64,000 bases of DNA, from contig NZ_JAPIVS010000003.1 in the NCBI RefSeq assembly GCF_026239695.1, positions 797,179 to 861,178 on the forward strand, written 5' to 3'. Made by a program: the position numbers and the translations under genes. This stretch comes from Pedobacter sp. MC2016-15 (GTDB taxonomy: Bacteria; Bacteroidota; Bacteroidia; Sphingobacteriales; Sphingobacteriaceae). Below, piece after piece: positions 53,784-62,070 of this stretch; the first letter of the stretch is position 1; every line of letters starts with the position of its first letter. The notes beneath the pieces are model-generated. The model worked only from the letters and a program-made list of their open reading frames with translations. It was not told the origin of the DNA and did not search any database.

Positions 53784-56009
53784 ATGACGATATCTATGAA
53801 TTTGAACAATGTTGATCTGAGCAATTGCGATAGGGAACCCATCCATATTCCAGGAAAAGTACAATCACACGGTTTTCTGCTTGCAGTTGATAGTGAATCT
53901 TTACTGATCACCTATGCAAGTGAAAATACTAAAGACTATATAGCTGTAGAAGCCAAAAACCTTTTGGGAAAACCTTATGATAATTTCGAAGAGCTTGCCG
54001 GTTTAAATATCAAAAGCGGACAGTTACTCCAGATGATTCATCTGGGCGGAGTAAAGAAAGATTTTGGTTCCATCAATCCCTATCCGGTGCAGATTGATGA
54101 GGCCGACTTCTATATGATCATTTCCGCAAGCGGAAAGTCTTTTCTGATAGAATTTGAAGCTGCAACATTGGAATATGATATACAGAACCAGATTGGCAAA
54201 TCCGTTTCAGAAATTCTTGGCGGCAAGAGCCTGAAATCTCTTCTGCACAATACGGCGAAGGAAATCAGAGATATCATACACTATGACCGTGTTATGATCT
54301 ATAAATTTTTGGAAGATGGGCACGGTGAGGTTATTGCAGAAGTTAAGAATGATGATCTGGAGCCTTTCTATGGATTGCATTATCCGGCATCAGATATCCC
54401 CAAACAGGCCAGAGAGCTGTATAAACTTAATTATACCAGGATTATTGCTGATGTGAATACAGAGAGCGCACCAATTCTGACGCTTGAAATTGACGAGCCA
54501 CTTGACCTTACACATTCTGTGCTCAGGGCAGTTTCTCCGATACATATTCAGTACCTGAAAAATATGGGTGTCGAATCCAGTTTCAGTATCTCCCTGATTG
54601 CTCATGGTGAGTTATGGGGCTTAATTGCCTGTCATAATTATAGCCCTAAATTTATCGATTACAAAGCAAGGGAAGGTTCTGCGTTAATAGGCAAAATCGT
54701 TTCATCAGCATTGGAGTACAGGGAAGATGAAGAGCATGAACAGCAATCAACCAGCTACCAGTTGGCCATGAGTCTGATCAGCCTTCATTTGACTAAAGAT
54801 GAAGACCTGGTTTCGGCACTTACCGGTCAGGAATATACTATAAAAGATATTGCAGGTGCTTCGGGTGCTGCTGTATTATATGATAATGAAATCTCAACCA
54901 TTGGTGTTACGCCAAATCAGCAGCAATTAAGAGAGTTGTTCGACTGGTTGAAGTTTACCATGGATGATGCGATATACTATACGCACCGCTTACCAGAAGT
55001 TTTCCCCAGTGCAAAAGCATACAAGGAAGTTGGGAGCGGTATCATAGCGGCCATGGTTTCTAAAGATATGGACGAGATCGTGGTTTGGTTCAGACCTGAG
55101 CAAATCACTGAGATCCATTGGGCAGGGAATCCTGAAAAGCCTGTGGTGCTATCGGAAAATGGCCTAATGAACCTCTCACCGAGAAATTCTTTTGAGACAT
55201 TTTCCCAGCAGGTTGAAAATACAGCGCTGAAGTGGACCAAAACCGAAGTGTCTAATGTGATGAAGCTGCGCGAAAAAATCATCAATACCATTAACAAGAA
55301 AGCTGGCGAGATCAGAATCTTGAATGAACGCCTCAGACGTGCGTATGAAGAACTGGACACATTTAGCTATACCATATCTCATGATCTGCGGACTCCACTC
55401 ACTTCGATTAAGAGTTACACAGAATTAGTGATTATGTCAAATAAATCTTTAGATGAACAAGGAAAGAATTTACTCAAAAGAGTAGTAGCCGGTGCAGATA
55501 AAATGAATTTCCTGATCAATGAGATCCTAAAACTTGCAAGAGTGGGCAGGGCAGAGGTGGAATTTGCTGAGCTGGATATGGATAAGATCGTGAAAGATAG
55601 CGCAGCTGAAGCAATCATGGCTATGAAAGCGCAGAAGGTTTCACTTACTTTTGGCGAGCTCCCTTCAATAATGGGCTCTCCGGTGCTCATCAGCCAGATT
55701 TTTTCCAATCTGATTGGCAATGCTGTAAAATACAGTCTTGTAAAAGAGCATCCAGCTGTACACATAGAAGGTGTGAAGGAGGAGGAAGAAGTTGTTTACA
55801 AGATCCAGGATAATGGTATCGGTATCGACATTGGTCATCGTGATAAAGTTTTCGAACTCTTCAAAAGGATGGAGAATGTTAAGGATATTGAAGGCACTGG
55901 TGTTGGTCTGGCAATTGTAAAACGTATTGTAGAGAAGCATAATGCAAGAATATGGTTTGAAAGCGAACTGGAAGTTGGCACAATTTTTTATATAGCATTC
56001 AAAATTTAA
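53784..56009 (+). CDS. bphP: Bacteriophytochrome histidine kinase
   Basis: A 741-residue red/far-red light sensor. The N terminus has Cys15 in SNCDREPIHIPG, the position of the biliverdin thioether cysteine in bacterial phytochromes. Then come PAS (about 20-125), GAF with the YPASDIPKQA chromophore motif (about 200-209), PHY (about 330-500) and a kinase core with His533 in SHDLRTPLTS, N box IFSNLIGNAVKYS and G box EGTGVGLAIV. The response regulator begins 4 bases later and the haem oxygenase that would make biliverdin follows, so the operon looks self-sufficient for a light-driven two-component system. The ATG at 53796 is an alternative start. Confidence 0.94.
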   Translation: MTISMNLNNVDLSNCDREPIHIPGKVQSHGFLLAVDSESLLITYASENTKDYIAVEAKNLLGKPYDNFEELAGLNIKSGQLLQMIHLGGVKKDFGSINPYPVQIDEADFYMIISASGKSFLIEFEAATLEYDIQNQIGKSVSEILGGKSLKSLLHNTAKEIRDIIHYDRVMIYKFLEDGHGEVIAEVKNDDLEPFYGLHYPASDIPKQARELYKLNYTRIIADVNTESAPILTLEIDEPLDLTHSVLRAVSPIHIQYLKNMGVESSFSISLIAHGELWGLIACHNYSPKFIDYKAREGSALIGKIVSSALEYREDEEHEQQSTSYQLAMSLISLHLTKDEDLVSALTGQEYTIKDIAGASGAAVLYDNEISTIGVTPNQQQLRELFDWLKFTMDDAIYYTHRLPEVFPSAKAYKEVGSGIIAAMVSKDMDEIVVWFRPEQITEIHWAGNPEKPVVLSENGLMNLSPRNSFETFSQQVENTALKWTKTEVSNVMKLREKIINTINKKAGEIRILNERLRRAYEELDTFSYTISHDLRTPLTSIKSYTELVIMSNKSLDEQGKNLLKRVVAGADKMNFLINEILKLARVGRAEVEFAELDMDKIVKDSAAEAIMAMKAQKVSLTFGELPSIMGSPVLISQIFSNLIGNAVKYSLVKEHPAVHIEGVKEEEEVVYKIQDNGIGIDIGHRDKVFELFKRMENVKDIEGTGVGLAIVKRIVEKHNARIWFESELEVGTIFYIAFKI

Positions 56010-56012
56010 GAT

Positions 56013-56435
56013 ATGATAATGCCCCCGGATATATTTTACGTAGAAGACGATCAGGATTTTGCATTTATTATGCAATATGCGGTGAAGGAAGTAAGTGAGG
56101 ATTTAACGGTAAGTATTGCTGAGGATGGGAATGCCGCAATAGCAACGCTGCAGCGTTTCGCCGAAGAAAAACATAGGCCCAGATTGATTTTGCTGGATTT
56201 GAATTTACCTGGACTCTCAGGACTTGATGTATTAAAGCGTATCAAGGAAATTCCTTTTTTCAAATATGTACCTGTAATACTTTTTTCTACATCTGATGAC
56301 ATCAATGACGTGAGAACATCACTTGAAATTGGTGCGAATGCTTTCCTTACCAAGCCCAGCGGCTATCACAACCTGATTTTGTGTGTACGATCGCTCTATG
56401 ATTTCTGGTTTACCCAGAACAGAAGTATCAATTAA
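56013..56435 (+). CDS. Single-domain response regulator
   Basis: A 140-residue receiver domain only, with phospho-acceptor Asp62 in LLDLNLPGLSG and Lys114 in FLTKPSGY; the acidic pair is EDDQ at 11-14. It has no output domain, so it signals by protein contact. It is adjacent to the phytochrome kinase and is its probable partner. Confidence 0.93.
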   Translation: MIMPPDIFYVEDDQDFAFIMQYAVKEVSEDLTVSIAEDGNAAIATLQRFAEEKHRPRLILLDLNLPGLSGLDVLKRIKEIPFFKYVPVILFSTSDDINDVRTSLEIGANAFLTKPSGYHNLILCVRSLYDFWFTQNRSIN

Positions 56436-56464
56436 TATAATCACTCTTATTACACCAGGCTTTC

Positions 56465-57052
56465 ATGCTTCAGGAAAAATTAAAGTCGGCCACAAGTGCC
56501 CATCACGATGAGCTCGAAAATTTGATGTTTGTTCAGCAAATTATGAACAAAACACTGACACTCGAGCAATATAAAACTTTACTGGCAACCAACTACGTTG
56601 TTCATGCTGCTATAGAATCCAAATTACATGAGGCTTTGGATGATGATATCAAGGAGAGTCTTGATATCGAAAACAGGGACAAACTTTCTGCTCTTGAGCA
56701 GGATCTGAAGGAGATGAATATGGACAAGGCAGATCTTGACGCGTTAGATATCGATTTTCTGCTGAAGGATTACAATAATTCTTCTTCATTGGGTGCAATG
56801 TATGTGCTGGAAGGAGCTACCCTTGGGGGGCATGTGATCCAGAAAAAACTTCGTGCAAATCCTGCATTCGAAAACCTGAGCTTAAACTATTACAATGTGT
56901 ATGCACAAAATCTTATGCCCAAATGGCTGAGTTTTGTGAATGTTTTGAATACTACCGTTCCTGAAGAGGAACATCAGCTTGCTGAGCATAGTGCTGTTGA
57001 TATGTTTGAGCACATCGCCCAGGTATCAAGAAGTGTTAAAAATATTTTATAA
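56465..57052 (+). CDS. Haem oxygenase, biliverdin-producing
   Basis: A 195-residue helical haem oxygenase. Either His13 or His14 in TSAHHDELE should be the proximal haem ligand, and SSLGAMYVLEGATLGGHVI is the distal-helix signature. It opens haem to biliverdin, iron and carbon monoxide; the biliverdin would load the phytochrome. It follows the response regulator by 29 bases and its end overlaps the convergent beta-CASP gene by 6 bases. Confidence 0.94.
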   Translation: MLQEKLKSATSAHHDELENLMFVQQIMNKTLTLEQYKTLLATNYVVHAAIESKLHEALDDDIKESLDIENRDKLSALEQDLKEMNMDKADLDALDIDFLLKDYNNSSSLGAMYVLEGATLGGHVIQKKLRANPAFENLSLNYYNVYAQNLMPKWLSFVNVLNTTVPEEEHQLAEHSAVDMFEHIAQVSRSVKNIL

Positions 57053-58432
57053 TTCAAACACTTCGCCTTTTTCAGGAATAGCTACTTCATAACCTGCTTC
57101 GCGTATTGAAGTGGCTAAGATTTCCTGGCTTTTACCTTCACCATGTACCAGAAAGACCTTCTTCAGAATGGCAGGGTTCTGCTGAGTCACGTTGCTCATT
57201 AGGTCATCATGATCGCCATGTCCGCTAAGGAGGTCTGTCTGTTTGATGGTGGCAAATACCATCAGGTCGCGGTGTCTCAGTCTTACGATAGGATCTCCAC
57301 GCAGTAAGCGGTTTCCAAGCGTTCCCTTGGCACAGTAACCTATAAATAAGATGGTGCAGTAATAATTCTGGATATTGTAGTACAAATGATCCTGTATACG
57401 GCCACCTTCCAGCATACCTGCTGAGGAGATGATGATACAGGGTTCATGGTAATTGGAGATGGAGATACTTTCCCTTTTGTCCTGCACATAGGATAGTTCT
57501 TCAAATTCGAACTCATCGCCTTTGCGTTTATAAAAATCCTGTGATTCTTCGTTGAGCAGATGATGGTATTTGCGGTACACATCTGTGGCGAAACTGGCAA
57601 GTGGGCTATCTACAAATATCTTCACCGGGGGGAGGAGCCCCTCACTAAAGATCTTGTTCAGTGAGTATACCAGTGCCTGAGTTCTGCCGATACTAAAGGC
57701 AGGAATGATCAGCCTTCCGGGGAACTTCACACAGGTGTCGTTTATTGTTTCGATGAGTTTGTCCTGAAGCGTCGTATCTTTACTATGTACCCGGCCCCCA
57801 TAGGTAGACTCAGATACCAGATAATCTACCGCAGGAATCGCCTGCGGATCTACGAGAACGGGATAGTTTTTACGGCCAATGTCTCCTGTAAAGGCGATCC
57901 TCTTTTCTTTTCCTTCATCCTGCAGGGTAAGTACTATTGCTGCCGCTCCGAGGAGGTGGCCTACAGGTATAAATCTCAGGGAGATCTTTGGGCTTAGGTT
58001 GAAATCTTTATCAAAAGCTATCGTTACAAAGCGTTCTACAGTGTCTGTTACATGTTTGTGCAGGTACAAAGGTTTTGGACCGGAGCCTGCTCTTTTACCC
58101 TTACCTCTTTTATTTTGCTTGCTCAGAAAAATATTAACGGAATCCATGAGCAGCAACTCTGTAAGATCTGCAGTAGGAGGGGTACAGAGGATTTGTCCCT
58201 CGAAGCCCATTCTTACAAGCGTCGGAAGATTTCCAGAGTGGTCGATATGAGCATGAGTTAATATCACTACATCAATATCTGAAGGTTCGAACGGAAAGTA
58301 CTGGTTTTCTTCCTGATAGGTGCCCTTTTCGTAATCCAGTCCGCAATCTATCAGGATATTATAGTCTTCCGACTGAAGTAAATGCATACTTCCTGTCACC
58401 TGCTTCGCTGCGCCCCACACTGTTAATTTCAT
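57047..58432 (-). CDS. Metallo-beta-lactamase/beta-CASP fold hydrolase (RNA-processing type)
   Basis: A 461-residue protein with the metal-binding THAHIDHSG motif, a beta-CASP insert and an RNA specificity end region (SGHGDHDDL, KVFLVHGEG). ISSAGMLEGGRIQDHLYYN matches the CPSF/YSH1-like ribonuclease subfamily. Members act on RNA or sometimes as exonucleases; the substrate is unknown. I start at ATG 58432 (MKLTVWGAAKQ), before the first beta strand; a TTG at 58483 would add seventeen residues. Confidence 0.88.
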   Translation of the reverse strand: MKLTVWGAAKQVTGSMHLLQSEDYNILIDCGLDYEKGTYQEENQYFPFEPSDIDVVILTHAHIDHSGNLPTLVRMGFEGQILCTPPTADLTELLLMDSVNIFLSKQNKRGKGKRAGSGPKPLYLHKHVTDTVERFVTIAFDKDFNLSPKISLRFIPVGHLLGAAAIVLTLQDEGKEKRIAFTGDIGRKNYPVLVDPQAIPAVDYLVSESTYGGRVHSKDTTLQDKLIETINDTCVKFPGRLIIPAFSIGRTQALVYSLNKIFSEGLLPPVKIFVDSPLASFATDVYRKYHHLLNEESQDFYKRKGDEFEFEELSYVQDKRESISISNYHEPCIIISSAGMLEGGRIQDHLYYNIQNYYCTILFIGYCAKGTLGNRLLRGDPIVRLRHRDLMVFATIKQTDLLSGHGDHDDLMSNVTQQNPAILKKVFLVHGEGKSQEILATSIREAGYEVAIPEKGEVFEL

Positions 58433-58572
58433 CTCTCTGTATAATGTATCTTTGAAAACTTCGCCTGAACTGCTCCCATGCAATACAATGGGGGCTGGCA
58501 GATCAGCAATATATCATTTTTAAAGGTAACCACAGCCACTTCCATAAAATTGATTGATTCAAATTTCCTATT

Positions 58573-59382
58573 TTATTGTATCACAAGAGGATTCAATTTC
58601 ACTTCAAAGTTGTAATTAAATTTTTGATTAACCATAAAACTGTCTACTTGTTTCCATGATAATAGTTCATCTTTAAACTGGGGTAGTTCCATACCTGATT
58701 GCCTTGCGGCATCGGTGTAAAATACTGCACGACTCGGATGCTCAGGGGAGCAGGCATTAAATGTTTCTCCGAAAGCGCGATTTTCAAGGATCTTCAGAGT
58801 GATGCCGATACAATCTGACAGGTGGATCAGGTTTACCGGCGCCTGTCCGTTTGGAATATCGGATTTTCCGGCAAAAAACCTCCCTGGATTTCTGTCTGGC
58901 CCTATCAGTCCTCCGAATCTGATCACGGTAGTGCTGAAGCCGCTATGTTCTTTCAGCAGATTTTCTGCAGCTAAGATAGCTTTCCCGGAATCAGTGTCTG
59001 GCAGAGGGACTGAAGATTCATCAACTTTGTCATTGTGGTCACCGTAAACAGAAGTGGAGCTAATGAAGATTACATTTTCAATACTTGTTCCTGAAGCAGC
59101 ATCTGCTATCTTTGCAATCTTCTTTAGATAGGTATGCTGTTCTGCACTGCTTCGTTTTGGGGGTATACAAATGATAAGCGTGGTGCTATCGAAAAATGCA
59201 GGATCAAAATTCTCTTCCTTATCCTGAAAACTCACCAGATATGGCTCAATGAAGGATTCTTTCAATGCAGGATATTTTTCCGGACTGGTGGTTGATCCCT
59301 TTACAGTATAGCCTGACGCAGCCAATTTTTTGCCGAGTGCCAGGCCATACCATCCGCAACCAAGGATACTTATCGTTTTCAT
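58573..59382 (-). CDS. SDR-type NAD(P)-binding protein, YeeZ-like
   Basis: A 269-residue Rossmann-fold protein with ILGCGWYGLALGKKL at the N terminus and IFISSTSVYGDHND in the middle, in the place of the usual SDR catalytic region. The Tyr-x-x-x-Lys pair of classical SDR enzymes is not obvious. It is of the atypical epimerase/YeeZ type whose reaction is unknown. The second cold-shock gene lies upstream on the same strand, separated by a terminator. Confidence 0.85.
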   Translation of the reverse strand: MKTISILGCGWYGLALGKKLAASGYTVKGSTTSPEKYPALKESFIEPYLVSFQDKEENFDPAFFDSTTLIICIPPKRSSAEQHTYLKKIAKIADAASGTSIENVIFISSTSVYGDHNDKVDESSVPLPDTDSGKAILAAENLLKEHSGFSTTVIRFGGLIGPDRNPGRFFAGKSDIPNGQAPVNLIHLSDCIGITLKILENRAFGETFNACSPEHPSRAVFYTDAARQSGMELPQFKDELLSWKQVDSFMVNQKFNYNFEVKLNPLVIQ

Positions 59383-59405
59383 GAGATGATTTAGTTTTTA
59401 TTCAT

Positions 59406-59442
59406 AAAAAAAGGGGCAATGCAGATGCATTTACCCCTTTTT
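59406..59442 (-). terminator. Terminator after the second cold-shock gene
   Basis: AAAAAGGGG and CCCCTTTTT close an imperfect stem with internal TGCA arms. On the minus strand it ends in a T run, 21 bases past the cold-shock gene stop. Confidence 0.75.
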
Positions 59443-59462
59443 AATTTTTTAACGAATGCTAA

Positions 59463-59669
59463 TTAAATAACAGTTACATTAGAAGCCTCAGGGCCTTTTT
59501 TACCGTCGTTCAATTCGAATTCTACATTATCACCTTCATTCAGTTCTCTGAATGAGTCACCTGCAATTGCAGAGAAATGTACGAAAATATCTTTTCCTCC
59601 ATCTTCTGGAGTGATGAAACCAAACCCTTTTGCAGAATTAAACCATTTAACTTTTCCTGTTGTACGCAT
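59463..59669 (-). CDS. Cold-shock domain protein (CspA family)
   Basis: A 68-residue cold-shock domain with RNP motifs KGFGFITPE and DIFVHFSAI, closer to classical CspA than the acidic one at 9559-9747. It binds single-stranded nucleic acid. Its own terminator separates it from the SDR gene. Confidence 0.94.
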   Translation of the reverse strand: MRTTGKVKWFNSAKGFGFITPEDGGKDIFVHFSAIAGDSFRELNEGDNVEFELNDGKKGPEASNVTVI

Positions 59670-59809
59670 ATTATTATTATAAATTTCGGTGTGAAAATAA
59701 TCAATAGAATACTAATATCCAAAATCTAAATCGGTTAATCTTTCGTAAAGAGCAGATTTTAACAAACCAGGGGGAGTTTATTTTTGTTATAACATCATAT
59801 AACCTATAG

Positions 59810-60049
59810 ATGATGGCAAATATGAATCAAAAAGTAGTCACTGATCAGGATAAAAAAATTAAAACCGATTTAGCTGAAGAGGATAAAAACACGAATCTGG
59901 GATTAGATGCAGATCATTCATCTGATGATACCCGCTACCATGTTAACCTCAATAATGACAATGACAGGATCTCTCATAATCCCGATGGTGAAGATGATGA
60001 TCGGGACAGTACAGAAGAGCGGGGATGGTCTCCGTTGATGGATAAATAG
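59810..60049 (+). CDS. Small acidic hypothetical protein, 79 aa
   Basis: A very acidic and Asn/Asp-rich protein, probably unstructured (DQDKKIKTDLAEEDKNTN, NPDGEDDDRDS). I do not recognise it. It has no signal peptide. ATG codons lie at 59810, 59813 and 59822; I use the first. Confidence 0.55.
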   Translation: MMANMNQKVVTDQDKKIKTDLAEEDKNTNLGLDADHSSDDTRYHVNLNNDNDRISHNPDGEDDDRDSTEERGWSPLMDK

Positions 60050-60122
60050 TGCTGTTTTAATCTTGGCATCATTTTAGTAAATAGTGATATATTATTAATT
60101 CTCTAACTAAAAAAGATACACG

Positions 60123-60596
60123 ATGAAAAAGTTAATAGCAATATTTGGAGTTGTCCTGGCCATGTCGGCTTGTTCCAATGCTAAAAAAGAAGAAGCAATC
60201 AGACAGGCAGCTATAAAAGCAACAAGAGATAGTATGAGGGTAGATAGCTTCCAAAAAGCTGAAATCGTCAAAAAGGAACTTGCAGTTAAAGAAGCAAAAG
60301 AGGCTGAAGAAAAAAGAGTACTTATGCTGGCTGAAGCGAGGGCTGCTGAAAATGCACCTGCTGCAAGAATGGCTAGTCCTTCGTCGTCCACTACGACGAC
60401 GACAACTACACAAAAGAAAAAAGGCTGGAGTAGCGCTGCGCTCGGAACTGTAATCGGTGCGGGTGCCGGTGGTCTGGGTGGTGCCCTGATCGACAAGAAA
60501 AAAGGTAGAGGTGCCGTTATCGGTGGTGTAGCTGGTGCTGGTGCAGGTTACCTGATCGGAAGAGGACAAGATAAAAAATCAGGCAGGGCACAATAA
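60123..60596 (+). CDS. Lipoprotein with glycine-zipper region
   Basis: A 157-residue protein with a lipobox ending at Cys17 (LAMSACSNAKK), a charged helical middle (AEIVKKELAVKEAKEAEEKR) and a C-terminal glycine zipper (VIGAGAGGLGGALIDKKKGR and VIGGVAGAGAGYLIGRG). Proteins of this layout insert in or stabilise the outer membrane; the function here is not known. A terminator follows directly. Confidence 0.8.
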   Translation: MKKLIAIFGVVLAMSACSNAKKEEAIRQAAIKATRDSMRVDSFQKAEIVKKELAVKEAKEAEEKRVLMLAEARAAENAPAARMASPSSSTTTTTTTQKKKGWSSAALGTVIGAGAGGLGGALIDKKKGRGAVIGGVAGAGAGYLIGRGQDKKSGRAQ

Positions 60597-60621
60597 GTTT
60601 CTCTGCTGATCTAATATATTT

Positions 60622-60652
60622 AAAGGCTATATCTCAGATATAGCCTTTTTTT
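60622..60652 (+). terminator. Terminator after the glycine-zipper lipoprotein gene
   Basis: AAAGGCTATATCT and AGATATAGCCTTT form a perfect stem of about 13 bp around a small loop, followed by further T residues. Confidence 0.9.
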
Positions 60653-60731
60653 ATACTCATTATATTCTTGATTGTTGATACTTCTGTTTAAGAAGATATT
60701 CAGTTTGCTATTATCAGGGACTTAAGGAGGT

Positions 60732-60812
60732 ACGGACGGGCTGTTGACAGGCTTAAAACACCCTTTTGAGCCTGTCAACAGCCTGTTAATAGCCCGTTAA
60801 TAGCCTGTTAAG
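60732..60812. repeat. 11-bp iterated repeat with inverted copies
   Basis: Four direct 11-bp units follow one another: AGCCTGTCAAC (60769), AGCCTGTTAAT (60780), AGCCCGTTAAT (60791) and AGCCTGTTAAG (60802). On the other side of a 15-base spacer, two units lie in reverse orientation (60732-60742 and 60743-60753). The inner inverted copies give a perfect 15-bp stem (60739-60753 with 60769-60783). It lies in a convergent intergenic region. Confidence 0.75.
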
Positions 60813-60896
60813 TGTACAGGAGATATATACCTGATAACAAGATAATGTGATTCTGTAGATAGTATCATTTAAATTATGCTTGGGTTGATATCTAAT

Positions 60897-60920
60897 AAAA
60901 AAAGGCCCTTTTACAGGCCT
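60897..60920 (-). terminator. Terminator after the 69-aa gene
   Basis: On the minus strand AGGCC and GGCCT pair around an 8-base loop and are followed by a run of T residues, just past the stop at 60925. Confidence 0.7.
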
Positions 60921-60924
60921 GTTC

Positions 60925-61134
60925 TTATTTATCTTTTTCTGGAGGTGTAGAAACCTTTTCTGGAGGTGTCGAAACGATCTCGCCGAATTCATTAACGTAT
61001 GCCAACATACTTTCCAGGTCTCCTCCTGATGAATTTTGCTGGCGTTCCAGTTTACGTTGCTCCTTATCTTCTTTTTTCTTCTGTCTGTTTTTCTCTAATT
61101 GCTTTTTCATGAAGGTTGCCTGAGACTTAGCCAT
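60925..61134 (-). CDS. Small basic coiled-coil protein, 69 aa
   Basis: The first about 35 residues are almost all Lys, Glu, Gln and Arg (KKQLEKNRQKKKEDKEQRK), predicted as a charged helix that could bind nucleic acid. The end contains a tandem peptide repeat, VSTPPEK twice, encoded by two 20-base copies at 60935-60954 and 60956-60975 that differ at one base. A -7 box lies about 210 bases upstream, so the leader may be long. I cannot assign a function. Confidence 0.7.
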   Translation of the reverse strand: MAKSQATFMKKQLEKNRQKKKEDKEQRKLERQQNSSGGDLESMLAYVNEFGEIVSTPPEKVSTPPEKDK

Positions 61135-62070
61135 AAATTTCCTTGATTTAGTTAAAAAATAACTCTTCTCTGATGTTTACTTGTTGAGGCGATCCTAAAT
61201 ATCAATCCAAGGATCCATCTAGCCTGAATAAAACTTAAATCCCGGACACCAACGGTAGGGGGTCAGGAGAAATTGAATCTAACCAATAGATTGATTAGCA
61301 AGTAAGTATTGAGAGAATAGTGTGTTTGTATTCCGTTCTCTGCAAAGATACAAAAAATAATCGGATTATTAGTCATTTACCACTGGCGTCGTCGGATGTT
61401 TACTGAGTGGTTTTGCAAAATATTGTTCTTTATGGTTAATAATTTGTTTATTGTTTAATAATTGTGATTTTTGTTCTTTTAAAAGTGTCTGATGATTTTT
61501 GTAATGAGTCTTATTTATTGATAATATTCTTATATTAATTAATATATATTAACTAATTAGGTTGTTAATGTGGCTAATTCAGCATTTTTAAACCATGTCA
61601 AAAATCAAAGATTTCCATTTTATATGTGTGTACAAAAATTCTCAATATGGGTAATTCATACTCCTATGTCTATTGCGGGCTGTATTTTAAGAAAATCTAC
61701 TTTTATAAAAAAATCCGTATAACACAGAATTACGTAGGTCAGGTTTTGCACTCCTAAAAGATGTATTTGGTTTGTATTTTGATCTTGGAAGGATTTTTTC
61801 AAACATACTTAAAAGTTCAATTGTTGTCTGAACATAGTTTTTGGCACGAGAATTATGAAATTTTGAAAAGTGGGGAATTATATTTGGAAATATTCGAATA
61901 TTGTTGGTATTTTGTGGGAGTAAAACGATTAATTAACTTATTAGAAATTATTATTGATCTCCTATAGAGAAGAGCTGTAGTGAAAAACTTCACTAAAATT
62001 TGAAAGCCTCTTTATAGTTGAATTATTTATGATGAACGAGACTATTAAATCTTTACAATAACGCTGCTTT
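61135..62070. other. Gene-poor AT-rich region, about 0.9 kb
   Basis: No convincing gene. It holds a leftward -7 box (61343-61350) that probably serves the 69-aa gene, and a small hairpin TAGTGAA/TTCACTA at 61978-61995 ahead of the lectin gene. The 68-codon frame at 61761-61967 lacks any family likeness and was left out. Confidence 0.5.
61343..61350 (-). promoter_or_regulatory. -7 promoter box, leftward
   Basis: On the minus strand TATCTTTG matches TAnnTTTG, 208 bases upstream of the 69-aa gene start. Confidence 0.5.

Noticed and set aside
60732..60812. A CRISPR-like array
   Set aside because: The units are 11 bp and directly abutting, with no unique spacers and no cas genes nearby.
61761..61967. 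A 68-codon rightward frame in the AT-rich gap
   Set aside because: Its hydrophobic composition resembles AT-rich non-coding DNA, there is no family likeness, and no promoter or operon context supports it.
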